DNA of 64,000 nt from Diphasiastrum complanatum (Eukaryota > Streptophyta > Lycopodiopsida > Lycopodiales > Lycopodiaceae): assembly GCA_029204225.1 (NCBI GenBank), contig CM055093.1, positions 34,608,525-34,672,524 on the forward strand, written 5' to 3'. The position numbers and the translations under genes were made by a program. Shown here piece by piece: positions 35,071 to 46,743 of the stretch. Position 1 is the first letter of the stretch; each line of letters begins with the position of its first letter. The notes beneath the pieces are model-generated. The model made no database searches and was not told the DNA's origin. It saw only the letters and a list, made by a program, of their open reading frames with translations.

Positions 35071-35199
35071 TATCCTGTTGTTCTTTGACTTTGGTCAAGA
35101 AGGTAGCTTCATCTTTCTCCTGTTGCTGGATCGAGTGACTGGTAGAAGCAACATTTGCTTGTTGTTGGAACTGTTGCTTCATTTCGTTGTTGTATTGTA

Positions 35200-35940
35200 G
35201 CATTTTGCAATCCTTGATAAGGTGACCAGTCCTCTTACAGTACTTACAAAATAGATTCTATCTTGGTTGGAATGATGAAGACTTTGAAGTTGATGCTTCA
35301 TTTGGTACAGGCCGCTGCATGTTGCTCTTTTTGTCAGAATAATCTGACTGTGTAGATCTCTTGGATTATTTTTTGAATATAGAGCTTGAGGATCCGATCA
35401 TGAGCTTGAGGAGGATGCTGATCTTCTGATCTCCTCTTGAAGGAGCAGCAAAATTACTCTTGATAGAGTGAGGTGCTCCTGGGTAGAAATTGCCCTTACC
35501 CAATTTTCGTAGGCTTCAGGTAGACTCGATAATAGAGTCATAAGTGCATCAGAATCTTCTATGACTGAGCCAGTTGCAGTCATCTGGTCTATAAGATTCT
35601 TGAAGGTGTTGATGTGACTCGAAACACTATCTGCTTCAGACATTCTGAGGTTGAAGAATTTCTTCCTCAGATGGAGCTTGGATGTAACGTCTCTAATGTC
35701 GTAGAGAGTTGCTAGGATGTCCCATGCATCCTTAGCGGTCTGAGCAGCACGTATGTGGCTGATCTGAGTGTCCTTGATATTGAAGGTGATAATGGAAAAT
35801 GCTTTGCCATCTCTCAGTCTCCACTTGATGATGATGGCTACATAACCTTCTGGTTTGAGCTCTGTGCCATCAACGGTGTCCCACAGTTCTTTGGCTAGAA
35901 GTATAACCTTCAACTTGAATTTCCAGAGATGGTTATCCAT
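35200..35940 (-). pseudogene. copia gag and zinc knuckle (C8)
   Basis: The gag core from the ATG at 35940 is one open frame of about 180 residues: MDNHLWKFKLKVILLAKELW, TAKDAWDILATLYD, LHLRKKFFNLRMSE and LPEAYENWVRAISTQ. This is the copia gag/UBN2 pattern. It ends in a Ser run at 35398. A zinc knuckle C-KY-C-KRTGH-LIKD-C follows near 35250-35210, after a stop, and then a Gln-rich stretch. This is the best preserved gag in the window. Confidence 0.92.
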
Positions 35941-36071
35941 TTTGGTTGAATGAGATCGTTGGTAGAAACAATGATGGTCGAAATATTGTTCGCTGTGTGT
36001 TTGTTAGAAAGACGTCTTGATAGAAACAAGACTAATAATCCGCGGTAGGAATGCAGATTACTTAAATGCCC

Positions 36072-36083
36072 GCTCTGATACCA
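36072..36083 (-). other. primer binding site, tRNA-iMet (C8)
   Basis: On the minus strand TGGTATCAGAGC directly follows the ACGACA end of the 5' LTR. Confidence 0.92.
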
Positions 36084-37117
36084 TGTCGTAAAATGGTGGT
36101 CGAAAGCGCAGTGGAAGCTCGGTTGCTCAGAGCGTAGGCATGTAGGAACGGAAATGCAACAGTTAGCAGTAGAATTATTCAAGTAGAAGAAGACATACAG
36201 ATTGCACAAATGAACGACGCAGTAGTGAGACAAAAATTGCACTCTGATAAAATATATGAACAGTGAGTACAATGGCTTGAAGTAATAACTTAAGCTTACT
36301 GAGCGTGATAATGCTGGCTACAGATAACTTTGATTAAAAGAGAAATTCGATTAACACTTACATAGCTTGATTCAGCTAATATTTTGATTTACAAGTGTCG
36401 AGAGAAAATATCTTACAAGCCTTTAAGACTATTTACGCCAGTCTTTGCATGTACAAAGTTGGTAATTGCTTCACCACCTTTGGGATATTTGGTTGTCCAA
36501 ATGTCTTTAGGGTTGCTGACACGTTTGGCGACATCGGTTGCCAATGTACAAAAATGTGAAAAAGCCAAAAAGCCCGAAGGTGCCTTTAGACTGAAGGTAT
36601 GCAACTCCTGAAGGTGCCCTTAGTTTAAAGGTAGCAAAAAAGCCAAAGGCAAAAAAGTCGAAGGCGGCTGAAATCGAAAGGCAACTGAAACCGAAAGGTG
36701 GCTGAAGCTGAAAAAGGCGAAAGCCGAAAAAGGCGAAAGCCGAAGGTGCTTTAGAAATGATTTCTAAGGAATTCTGGTGACTTTGGCCACAATGTGAAAA
36801 AGGCAAAGAAGGCGGCAAAAGCCAAAGGTGGTGAAAGCCGAAGGCGACTGAAGCCGAAAAGGCGAAAGCCGAAAAGGCGAAAGCCGAAGGTGCTTTAGAA
36901 ATGGTTTCCAAGGCATTCTGGTGACTTTGGCCACACTGTGAAAAAGACGACAAAGGCGGCAAAAGCCGAAGGTGGCGAAAGCCGAAGGTGGCTGAAGCCG
37001 AAAAGGCGAAAGTCGAAGGTGCTTTAGAAATAATTTCTAAGGCATTCTGGTGACTTTGGCCACATTGTGAAAAAGGCGACGAAGGCGGCAAAAGCCGAAC
37101 TTGGCGAAAGCCGAAGG
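36084..37117 (-). repeat. 5' LTR of C8 with internal tandem array, outer end missing
   Basis: It is homologous to 33014-34000. The tandem units are marked by GGTGCTTTAGAAAT near 36745, 36889 and 37019, with spacings of 144 and 130, plus the start of a further unit. Similarity ends near 37117 in GAAGGCAG. The TGTTAG start present in the 3' LTR is not found. A 225-codon frame reads through the array on the minus strand. Confidence 0.9.
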
Positions 37118-38582
37118 CAGTTGCTATCATTGAGACATATGGAGTAGTGCATGCCCGTGTGACTGTTAAATGTATGAGGACCACATGAGAGTTGTGACCT
37201 ATTCATAGTTGGATTGCATGGGTTTATGCATAGAATTCTACTCTTTATATATTGGGGTAGAGATTTTCCCGTCGACAACTTTTGGTTCAGGTTACCAGGT
37301 GCTCTCTTCTCCTCAAGCATTCAAATGGTATGGCTCGGGGGGCTAGATCGAGGTTGGATCTAGGATTGGATGGGTGGTTTTGCTCCTACATGTCTCATGT
37401 TGTGTTTTCCTATCCTCATCTTAGGGGTGGTTTTCCCTAGTAGTTTTTACACTTTTAGCCATATTTGAGCAAATGCTTTACATATATATCAAACCCTCAT
37501 TCCATTTTTATGTATGGAGCTTTTATATGCATCAGATATCAATTAGAATGATCAAATAAGTTGACATAAGCTCATCAACCTTACGTATTACACTGTAATT
37601 AGTATTACGATGAAGTACTACATAAGTAGACTTGGAAGCATAAAGTGCTCATAAGTTATACTTAAGATAACATAGACTTGAGACCATACCTGAATTCAAC
37701 TTGTATCTTAGGTCCAAAGTATAAAAGAGATTGTTCCAGATTCTATTGTAAACCAAATCTCATCTACAAGTTCATTGGAACAAGCTATAAACCCTCAATA
37801 TATGCAGAAAATGTTTGTAGCATAAAGCTAGAAGCAAAAAAGTAAAAAATTTCATTAAAATTTCATTGAGATAGATCTTGAATAGGCATTGTACCTCAAG
37901 CCATAAGAGTAGATTTATGTTAGAAATCCATAGCAAAATGTATTTAATGCTAATAGCACCATATTGTTGTAGAAACATCATGAATTAGCATATAGACTTG
38001 CTAAAAGATTGCAACCAATATCATTGAATGGACAACCCCCGATCTGGCATGGCGCTAGGTTGGATCATAAATGCAAGTGAATGTGAAGAAGTAATTAATT
38101 GCAAAAATAGCCTATCTAACCAAAAACGTGTACACAAAAGCGTAAAGTCTCAAGCTGCACCCTTTGAAAATCCTTACGAAGCTAGCTCCTCATCACTCCA
38201 AATGAAGGTGGAAGTGGGCGCCGAAATGCATTTTTTGATTTTTGTTTTCTTCTTTCTCTCTCTTTTTCTCTTTTGTTTTATCTAGGCATATATGGCTCTA
38301 GATCTTCTCCTCAAGAGGTTGATCTGCTCAAGGGAGGTGAACGGTGTATTGAGAGTCCTACCTACGGATCTTAGTGATCTCTTCTTTGAAAATGAGAATT
38401 TAACACCTATTTTTGGTTGAATGTGAATCTTATAGATATTCAGTTTTATAAACTAAATGAGGTGAATGCTTGTGCTAATGATAGTGCGTGAATGTGACAA
38501 CATGATCAAACAATAACAAAACAAGCATTCATTGTCCATAGAAAACCACATGCAAGAAAATTAGGTGGCCCTTTGTCAAAGT
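37118..38582. other. no gene recognised
   Basis: No domain, repeat boundary or RNA gene seen. Reading frames are short and lack homology that I can name. Confidence 0.5.
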
Positions 38583-38612
38583 GTAGTAGTAGTAGTAGGA
38601 GGAGGAGGAGGA

Positions 38613-38706
<94 letters not shown>
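38583..38706 (+). repeat. compound microsatellite (GTA)n(GGA)n(CT)n
   Basis: A short GTA/AGT run is followed by a GGA run at about 38596-38612 and by about 46 CT units to 38706. A compound trinucleotide-then-CT order is also seen, in other words, at the LINE tail near 54108. Confidence 0.95.
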
Positions 38707-38709
<3 letters not shown>

Positions 38710-40209
38710 GATACAAAAAGGAGAATATAAAATGGTGTCACATGCCTTTTTATAGACAAGGCTAGGGTTAGGGTTTGGGACCCAAAACCGTGTGCCATAA
38801 CAACTTGACTTTATAAAAAAAGTTAATGCTAAACTCATTTTTAACTACTTGGGTCCCTTTTCACTTTGGGCCCATTTGAGAGCTAGTCTACCATTAATTC
38901 TCGCGCCTTTGGCTTACGAGTACATTGCACAATTTTACTGGTGTCTGACTTTACAATCTTGATAGATTTATTTACTTTTGTTGACTCAACCATGTGTTTA
39001 TTCCCTTCACCGTAAAATGTAATTGTGAGGTGTTGAGCTTTGTATTTGCTTGTTGGCCGGTCCGCTACTTGTCGACTTTTGTTAGTGGTATCGCTTCCAA
39101 TAGATATGGGTTATGGAGCTTTCATTGACGCTCTCTGTAGGCTTGGGGTTCTGATTTTGTATTTGGATATTTCCCGTACAATCTATGACAGCTGGAATCT
39201 CGTAAAAATCTTCTAATATTGTGATTATAAAACTAAGAATTGCTCTCATGGGAACGGAGTACCTTGTGACAAGTTAGAATGTGATTCATCTCTTGAATGT
39301 TATGCTTGTGCTTAGGTTTATGATTGAAGGTGGATAGGAAAGTCCTTACAATCCTTTGAAGGAGTTGTAGTTGGACATTCTACAAGAGGACGTGTGAAGT
39401 GCTTTTTAATTTTAAGTCATTTTTGTGGTATATTAGTCAATTTATCATCGTGTTGCCCACTTTCCATGGCAATCAACAATCAATCGAACAAACAATGATG
39501 TGTCAAGAAAGATGAGTAGACCCACCCAAAGGCCTGTGAGGTTTGATGAAAGCATCATATGGACCAATATTCACAATTGGTATAAACATGGTGTAGAAAT
39601 ATCAATACAACAAGTCAAATTTTGACCCGTACAAACCTAACTAAACCCTAAACCCTACACCAGAGATTGAAAATTGGTGACTTTGATAAGTTATTAAGAT
39701 TGAACTCTAAACTGAGCATTAAAAAGATTATTTGCAACATGTTTATTGTAAATCTAAAATCAATACTTCATAGGCTTATGGACTAAAACAAACTCATCAT
39801 ATTGTTTCATGAACCCATATGCCAACTATTGAAATTATTGAATGATAATGAGTTTCATGATAACTTGGAACATCATTTAATCCAAACAATAAATGACTAA
39901 ACTTTCATGACAACTTGGAACATCATAAAGGTTGTCATGTTAACCAAGTCCTATGGAAGTGACCCTAAAATTGTTATAACTACCCCTCAACATAGGGGTT
40001 TGTGACAACACTATGCATCTTCAGAATTAGTGATGACAACAAACCTTTTGTCACTCAAGTTCAATGACTAAACATGGGTCATTGGCAGTTGAGATCAATG
40101 ACATAAACCTTCTATCATTAATACTCACATCAGTCCACATCTTGCAACCAATACAACTATGGTTATTATGAAGGCATCTCTCTTTTTCATTAAATCATGG
40201 TGCACCATA
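38707..40209. other. no gene; 50-bp direct repeat at 39855-39926
   Basis: TCATGATAACTTGGAACATC at 39855 recurs as TCATGACAACTTGGAACATC at 39905. The remaining sequence is A+T-rich and unassigned. Confidence 0.55.
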
Positions 40210-40760
40210 TGTAGTTCATATGATAAAACACTAGAAGAACATGTTTTAAACATTAGGATAGTGATATTGTTTTATTACCAAACCCCAACCCTAAATCCAA
40301 ACTTAGAAAAGTTGGTTGTCAACCAACTTTCATAGCCATTAAAAGGATAATGGGTTGTCAACCCACTTTCCTAGTCACGAGATCGTACCTGATTTTTCCA
40401 GAGCAACCATTGCATGCTTGGACACTTGATTTGTAAGAAAAAAATGCATAATGATGCTAAGAATATACTTCGGTTATATCATGGCATGTCGAATGTAATT
40501 CATATGATAAAGCACTAGAAGAACATGTTAAACATTAGAATGCCATATTGTTTTATTCCCAAACCCCAATTTGGCCTTGAGCATAGGAATGTTGGCTGTC
40601 AACCAACTAGCCATTAATAGGATAATGGGTTGTCAACCCACTTTCCTGGTTAGGAGATTATACTTGATTCGCCCAAACCAACCCCAACATGCTTGCACAC
40701 TTGATTTACAAAAAAGAACACACAATGATGCTAGAAATATACTTCAGTTATAACCTTCAA
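40210..40760 (+). repeat. 284-bp tandem duplication with short hairpins
   Basis: TGTAGTTCATATGATAAAAC at 40210 matches TGTAATTCATATGATAAAGC at 40494, and similarity continues for about 265 bases. Each unit holds two odd palindromes with core GGTTGTCAACC: at 40311-40327 and 40351-40365 in unit 1, and at about 40590-40606 and 40626-40640 in unit 2. In unit 2 the first palindrome has one mismatch (GGCTGTCAACC). Confidence 0.88.
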
Positions 40761-42270
40761 TGTGCTATCCAAGTTGTAGAAACGCAACTATTGTAGAAGC
40801 TAGGGCCTGCTTTTTGCCACTTAATGTAACATCAACTTGATGACAATTCAAGATGCGCATTATACATTGGTCATGAAAATCAATATTGCAAACGCTAAAC
40901 TAGAGTCGTTGAAAAGCGACTAGGGACGATTACATTGCGAAGCCTAAAATTGAAAACACTATAATTATATTCACTAATCTAGCTTGAAAATTATATAAAC
41001 CCTCTTGTCTTTTAAAAATTGAAGAAAAAGTTGTGTCTAACTTAATATCCTCATGGCCTCCTATCAATAAGTGACTATGGTGGACAATTTATGCACAATA
41101 AGTAGTGGTAAGAGGTATCCTTGGGGTACGATGATTCACAAATAGCATCATTTTCTACATGATTTTTGTAATTTAGCTTTAGACTAGTACAACCAAAACC
41201 AAGAATCGGTAATGTCCTTTGAAACAGAGGTGGAGTTACAAGTCAATTATGAGCCAACTCTCATCAATATGTCAGGGCACGAGCCCCAATATTGTCGCAG
41301 CTCTTGTTTGTCAGGTAGACCTCATGGTTGGCATGTCTAGCACTAGGATGAGGTCACTTGGTCTTATTACAAGGTCACTTAGGCTTGTTAGGAGTGTCTA
41401 AGAATTAAATGTTTGGATAAGCTTGTCTGTTATGTCGAGCTCTTGGTAGTAAATTGTTGGATCTTCCAATCTATTGTAAATACAAATGTAATCTCCTCAT
41501 TATACGAATGGATTGAATTGATTCTAGCTCCTAGTTTTGGCATAATTTTGGCTCATTTATAGTAAGAAAAAGCTTAAATTAACTTGTCTCTTATGAATAC
41601 TTTAATGCATCTAGTGAGCTTGGGAAGCACCAAATTCTTTTACAATAAGCACTCCATGTCAAGCTAAATCTTTAAAATTCATTACTTAATAAAGCAGAAG
41701 CAAACACGTCATGAGAAGCTTATCAAAATGTGAGGATAAGGCACTATATAATCTCATCCATTTTTTCAAGACATATATTTGGTAGTAATGAGCAAGCTCT
41801 TTCAAGCTCCTTCCTTAGTCTAATTTTGGGTTAGTTACTTAGCTTGGTCAAAGTATGCTACCTTCAAATTAGAGGGCCAATTAGCTGCAAGTCTGGATTC
41901 AAAAGCCCAGGAGCTTTGAGGATAATTGTGACAATGTAAAAAAGATCTAAGATCAATATGGTTTACAATTTAAAATTCTCCTAGTGCAATGGGCTAAAAG
42001 GGTCTCACTTGCCATTTTCCTCCTCCCCGCACTTGTCAACTTATGTTGGTGGCAATACTCTTAAGTCGTTCGAGCAGAAAGAGTGGCATATCAATAGATT
42101 TGGACCCACTACTTTTCACAACTTGCCTTTACAAAATGCCTTTTCACGGCCTCTCTCTAACTCTAAATCTTGTGTACTATCTTAGAAGAGAATTTTACTA
42201 AAAATCATGAGAATTAAAGACGAAAACCTCAGCACTAACACCCCACAAGGTTTTTGATATGCAAAGAGTT
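40761..42270. other. no gene recognised
   Basis: Unassigned A+T-rich DNA. No coding domain or structural repeat stood out. Confidence 0.5.
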
Positions 42271-42274
42271 TATC

Positions 42275-42490
42275 AATGATATCAGAGTGGTACATCGACT
42301 TTGAAGTTAAGCAATTTATAACTGGTATTAGAGTCGAGTCACTGAACTTTGAAATTAAGGAGTCTATATTTGGTATTAGAGTCCAGTCCTCCCCATTTTT
42401 TGACTTTAACTTCACTTTGATTATATTTTATGATACCGTTCTTGTTTTTCGACTTTATCTTCACTTCGATTATATTGTATATTACCATGT
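42275..42490 (+). repeat. tandem units with PBS-like words, then a 50-bp direct repeat
   Basis: ATATCAGAGTGGTAC near 42280, TGGTATTAGAGTC at 42323 and TGGTATTAGAGTC at 42371 lie about 48 bases apart, each followed by a CTTTGAA(G/A)TTAAG(G/C)A word. Then TTTTTGACTTTAACTTCACTT near 42397 recurs as TTTTTCGACTTTATCTTCACTT near 42447. Confidence 0.7.
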
Positions 42491-43160
42491 TATATCCTAT
42501 AGTTTGCTTTACAACACGAAATTCGTTGAGCATCTATTGTGGAGAGGAAAAGCACAAAAGCAACAAAAAGCAATCTTCGCAAAAAGATCTACCTAAAATC
42601 ACACATTGTGAGAGCATTATTGTATTAAGGTCTGCTAGAATGTCCTTGAGATGTATGGTGGAGGGACAGAAAGCAAAAACAACCAGAAACATTGCAAAAT
42701 CAATTTTGTAGAGTTTCTCGATGAAATTAGCATGATCCATTTAAAATATAGTGGTAACCTTAACATTCTTGTAGTAGAGTCTGTTTGAATATACAATGGC
42801 ATTGAACTATTGATTCTGATTTGCTTCCTACTCGCAAATTCCAATTCGAAGCTTGTGAGGAAGATATGTTAACAATGCAATGCAATGCCCCAACATCCAA
42901 CTTTGAAAGCCTCTGAACAATATTGTAGCTGCCCAATACATTCAAAAGCCCTCTTGCCTGCAAATTCTAATGTCGAGGGTATGAGGATGATGGATTAATG
43001 GCCATGTATTGCTATGCCCAATAGCAATTAAAAAAGATAGTAGGTAAACACTTACCTATCAATTTTGCAATCAGACAGAGCATTGCACTAGGAATATTAG
43101 AAGCCCACATTTTGATCTACTGGAATCCCTTCACCTTACTAGCAGATTCTCACATTATGC

Positions 43161-43350
43161 ATGGGGAGCTTCATAAGGAAATTGTGGAAGCCTTGCTTAG
43201 CAAAACCAACGATCCTGAGCGGTTGATAACCATGAGACAGAACTATGAGCATCATGTTGCATGAGGAGCTTCATAAGGAAATTGTGGATGCCGTGCTCAA
43301 CAAAACCAGCTCAGCAAAGTTGTGGAAGCCACGCTCAGCAAAACTTGATA
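43161..43350 (+). repeat. about 100-bp direct repeat, two and a half copies
   Basis: GGAGCTTCATAAGGAAATTG near 43165 recurs near 43265. The following GTGGA(A/T)GCC...GCTCAGCAAAAC part recurs a third time near 43321. Confidence 0.75.
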
Positions 43351-43540
43351 ACATGAGCAAAGCAATGGGTAGAGCAATGAGGAGCTTTGTCACTTTTAAT
43401 GCACACGTTGTGGCAACAGTGAACGCAATCAACAGATGAAAGGTGAAGGGTGCAAGATCAGGTGAAAGGTGAGAGAGCATAGGATGAAAGGCGTTGATGG
43501 GCGCAAAGATCTCGCAGATGAAAGGAGAGAGAGAGCGGGC

Positions 43541-44160
43541 AGCGCTGCCCCACGCCCTGCCAGGTGGTGCCCAGGCAACGAGCTGGGGCAAAACCTTTGG
43601 GCAGTGCATTGAAGGCCCAACAATGTGTGTGTGTGGGGGGGGCTCGCATCTTGCAAGCACGGTGGCCCTTTGGCCCCGGTGCCCTCCTGACCACAAGTTT
43701 TTTTTTTTTTTTTGAAAACTGGCTGCCCGGACGCCACGTGTCCAGGCAGCCAATCTTTGTCCCATAAGCATTCCTATCAGACTATGGGGAGGGCATATAT
43801 ACACAAACTCCCCATAGCCTTGCATGTGTGTGTGTGTGAGAGGCTGCCCTTGCCCATCGCCCCGGCGCCACCTGCCCGGCGCTTGCTGCCCGGGCCCTCA
43901 ATTGCGGCTGCCCGGCGCCACTTGCCCGCTGCCCAGCCCCCCACCTGCGGCTGCCCGGTGCCCAGCACCCGCCTGCCTGGTGCTGCCCCGGTGCCTGCTA
44001 GCCCTGGCGCCGCCCGGCAAAATCAGGCCCTCGCTGTTTTTTGACGGGCACTGCGCGGCTGACACGCGTCAACCGCGGGGGACACCGGGGCCAAACCCCT
44101 CCCACGCGAGAGCAGTGCTCGTAAGCCCCAGCGGGGGGTGGGCGCGGGATTAGGTTAAGA
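43541..44160. other. GC- and CpG-rich island with CTGCCCGG words
   Basis: This stretch is far richer in G+C and CpG than anything else in the window. Between about 43725 and 44030 the words CTGCCCGG, GGCGCCAC and GGTGCC recur irregularly, like a degenerate minisatellite. A T15 run is at about 43700. Retention of CpG suggests it is either recent or unmethylated. It may be a promoter or 5' UTR, or an LTR of an element whose coding part I cannot see. Confidence 0.6.
43782..43817 (+). promoter_or_regulatory. TATA-like box inside a perfect inverted repeat
   Basis: CTATGGGGAG at 43782-43791 is complementary to CTCCCCATAG at 43808-43817. The 16-base spacer holds CATATATACAC. A TATA box flanked by such arms looks like a core promoter. 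The GC-rich island would then be its transcribed leader. Confidence 0.4.
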
Positions 44161-44163
44161 TAG

Positions 44164-44628
44164 CTATCTTGGCACACCCTTTGTAAATTCTCATTGGCTT
44201 ACTCGAAAGACGATATAGAATTTGGCGCTCAGACATCGTTCGATTTTTCTACCAACGTTCAGATCTTGTCACGTCTCTTAAAATCAACCATTAAAAGCGT
44301 AGTGCGGCACTTGGCGGAAATCCAAGTGGTTTTCCGTAAAAGACATGGGGCCATTAAGGCCGATCGCCTTGCCTCGCTTCGCTCGATTAATCGAGTGAAA
44401 ACTTATTTACTTGCTCGTATTATCAGTTTCTGTAATTGCTTTGATCTGCCAAATCTTGATGATAATATTCAGACTGTTTTCAGATCCAGATCTATCAGCT
44501 TTTCTTCGGATTTCAAGGATTCCGCTGATGCACGCCGTCGTCGTATATACACTTCATTAGGCACAGGTTTGTTCGATTGGCTTTACCTGATACATGCATG
44601 TAAGTGGTATTTAGGTCGTTCATGATTC
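44164..44628 (+). other. open frame without ATG, unassigned
   Basis: The frame from 44164 to the TGA at 44626-44628 is open for about 154 codons but contains no Met codon. It has a balanced, coding-like composition (DDIEFGAQTSFDFSTNVQI, RRRRIYTSLGTGLFDWLYL). It could be an internal exon, a translated remnant or chance. No family is recognised. Confidence 0.2.
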
Positions 44629-45329
44629 ACTGAACAAGAATGGTGATATTTCGGAATGGTTTTGGATTTGTCATGGTAAGGTTAGCTAGAGTTGAATCTT
44701 TATCTACTTGCAATTGTGAAATATTTTATGACATCGTTTTAGTGAGTAATTGAGTGATAATGTGATTTTTGTATGGTACAGTAGGAATTTGGTTATCTTG
44801 CCATTTGTTTTTCTATATTGATTTTGTGAATGATAACGGTGAAATATAATAACTTTAGCTAGATTCAAATCTTAATTTGGTAGCAATTGTGAAATATTTG
44901 AGGGCCTTGATATGCTGAACAGTTCATGTGATTAGCTCTTGAAGTTATGAAGTGATCGTGTGATTTTTGTGAGGTGCATTAGGAATTTTGTTTTCTTGCT
45001 ATTTGCTGATTCTAACAAAAGTAAGTGATGCCGCTCAAATTCTCTTGAGCTATCCTGCATGCTGCTCAGCAAAATACTCTTTCTGAGGCAGGTTACAGTT
45101 GAATTAGCCCGCCACTTGGAATAGTTTATGGACTCGTGATTGCGGACATGTTTTGCAAGAGTTCGGCAAGATTGTAAGGATTTGAGGCGAGTGAACAACG
45201 AAGAGTTCATTCAGGCAGGAGCACGATCTAGGTACTTATTCTGTTTTTGAAATAGTCTAATAGGATCTTTCCCAGGTGTAAAGATTGGTGAGGAAGACCT
45301 GTATTCATAGCACGGCAAATTTGAGTCAA

Positions 45330-46620
45330 CCACATAAAGTTTCGAGATTATGCTAGAACTAGCACAAAAACTGCTATATGAACTAGCTATACGGAAACAA
45401 GTACATCATTGTCGATCATCTGGCGCAATCGAAATTAGCCAGAAAAACACAAGCTTCCAAAGTAGCTACATGATGAACATTTTCATAACAACACAGAAAC
45501 ATACAAGAAAGACTTACGTCCATGAGTATCATGGAGATCCTATGGAAGGTAAATAGTATTATTATTTTTGTTTATGTCCAATTTGTATCAGATTTGTTAT
45601 TACTATTTCTAGCTTATGAAAATAGTTCGATTGCTATGTTGTGTTTCTAGGATTTTTGAAACATTTTACAAATTGTTTGTATTTTGATTCTGTCTTCAAT
45701 AAAGACAAATAGAACAACAATACAACATTTCGATGCTCACTCGGACAAAGGCTATTATGCCATATGAAATTTATTTCAGCTATAATATTGCAATTTGAAG
45801 TGGAAAAATATGTCCCGCGCAGAAAACGCCATCAACACTAATCTCGGTGGACAACTTGGCCATATCTTCGAGACAGGAGCATTGTTCACCAATGGTCCAA
45901 TCTCTATTGAAAGTGTTTTGAATATCCTAGAGACAAAGAGAGTATTGATGCACCAATTGACAACAGCCGATTCACGTCTTATCATCACGGTTGGTGTGTC
46001 GATAGTTTCTCTCTCTAGTATTTGCAAAACATTTTCGATTGTGATAGGACCATCAATGAGTAGTGCTCCTGTTTCATAAATGTGGCCAAGTTGTTTGTAG
46101 AGATCAATGTCGATGACATTCAATTCCACGCGAGACATGGTTTTCCATTTTGAAATTGAAATGTTATAACCAAAATACAAATTGCGTATTGCATAGTAAC
46201 CTTTGTCTGAGTGAGCTTTCAAAGTGCTGCATTGATGCTCTATTTATTTTGATTGAATTCAAAATCCAAATAAAGAACACTTTGTAAAAATGTTTCAAAA
46301 ATCCTAAAAAAACAACATAGCTATGATGCTATTTTCATATGTTGTAAACAATTACAAAGAACGCAATACAAAGTGGATGAAAAAAAAGAAATAAGATTGT
46401 CTATCTTCTATGGGATCTCCATGGTGCTCATGGACGTATGTTTTTTTTGCACATTTTTGTGTTGTTATGGATGTGCTCATGGTGTAACTATTTTGAAAGC
46501 TGTTTTTGTATTGTTCATGTTTGATTCCATAAGCATTTAATAAAAATATTTTGGCGGGTTGAAGGATGATTTTTACAAGCACATTTACAATATTATGATG
46601 TTTTGAAGATTCTTTGCAAT
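45330..46620. repeat. head-to-head inverted duplication of Helitron-related sequence
   Basis: The plus strand of 45330-45970 and the minus strand of 46620-45975 are homologous along most of their length. Matching peptide landmarks are KTYVHEYHGDPM (plus, near 45515) against KTYVHEHHGDPI (minus, near 46440), and QLGHIFETGALFTNGPISIE (plus, near 45850) against QLGHIYETGALLIDGPITIE (minus, near 46110). The noncoding stretch between these landmarks is shared too. The arms meet near 45973 with almost no spacer. Similarity is roughly 70-75 percent by eye. Confidence 0.85.
45335..45560 (+). pseudogene. Helitron-like fragment, plus-strand arm
   Basis: The frame from 45350 reads LLYELAIRKQVHHCRSSGAI and continues to THEY-type KTYVHEYHGDPMEGK near 45545. 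The first part matches the minus-strand copy LYKLVVRQQIHHCQSSCAI at 47250-47200, which leads into a Helitron zinc/Rep N-terminal region. The fragment is short and joined to a different section of the element than in the minus-strand copy. Confidence 0.6.
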
Positions 46621-46743
46621 GCATATTTGTTGTATTTTCTTACGTTTTTTTATGTGTACATATTATTGTCACATTAGAACCAATCATGTGTAGGCTTTTT
46701 TTTTTTGTATCATGAATGTTTTGCATTGTTGGTGTTTTGAATG

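Larger units (their letters stand above)
33014..37117 (-). mobile_element. Ty1/copia element C8, LTR-flanked deletion derivative
   Basis: On the minus strand: 5' LTR 37117-36084, tRNA-iMet primer site, gag, zinc knuckle, protease, a short fused remnant of the integrase end and RT, polypurine tract, 3' LTR 34143-33014. The internal region is only about 1.94 kb because most of integrase, RT and RNase H are deleted. Such derivatives depend on enzymes from full relatives. The two LTRs are clearly homologous but differ at many positions, so the insertion is not recent. The outer end of the 5' LTR is missing. Confidence 0.93.

Noticed and set aside
36507-37184. Host gene with repeats (225 codons)
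   Set aside because: It lies wholly inside the C8 5' LTR array and is matched by the 3' LTR. I kept it as a finding about the LTR, not as a gene.
38506-38838. Long Arg-Glu or Ser-Leu frames over GA/CT tracts (also at 30264, 48769, 50600, 53791)
   Set aside because: Dinucleotide repeats of any length are free of stops in several frames. These are not genes.
43271-43825. 184-codon minus-strand frame in the GC-rich region
   Set aside because: High G+C lowers stop frequency in all frames. Several frames are open at once and none shows a domain.
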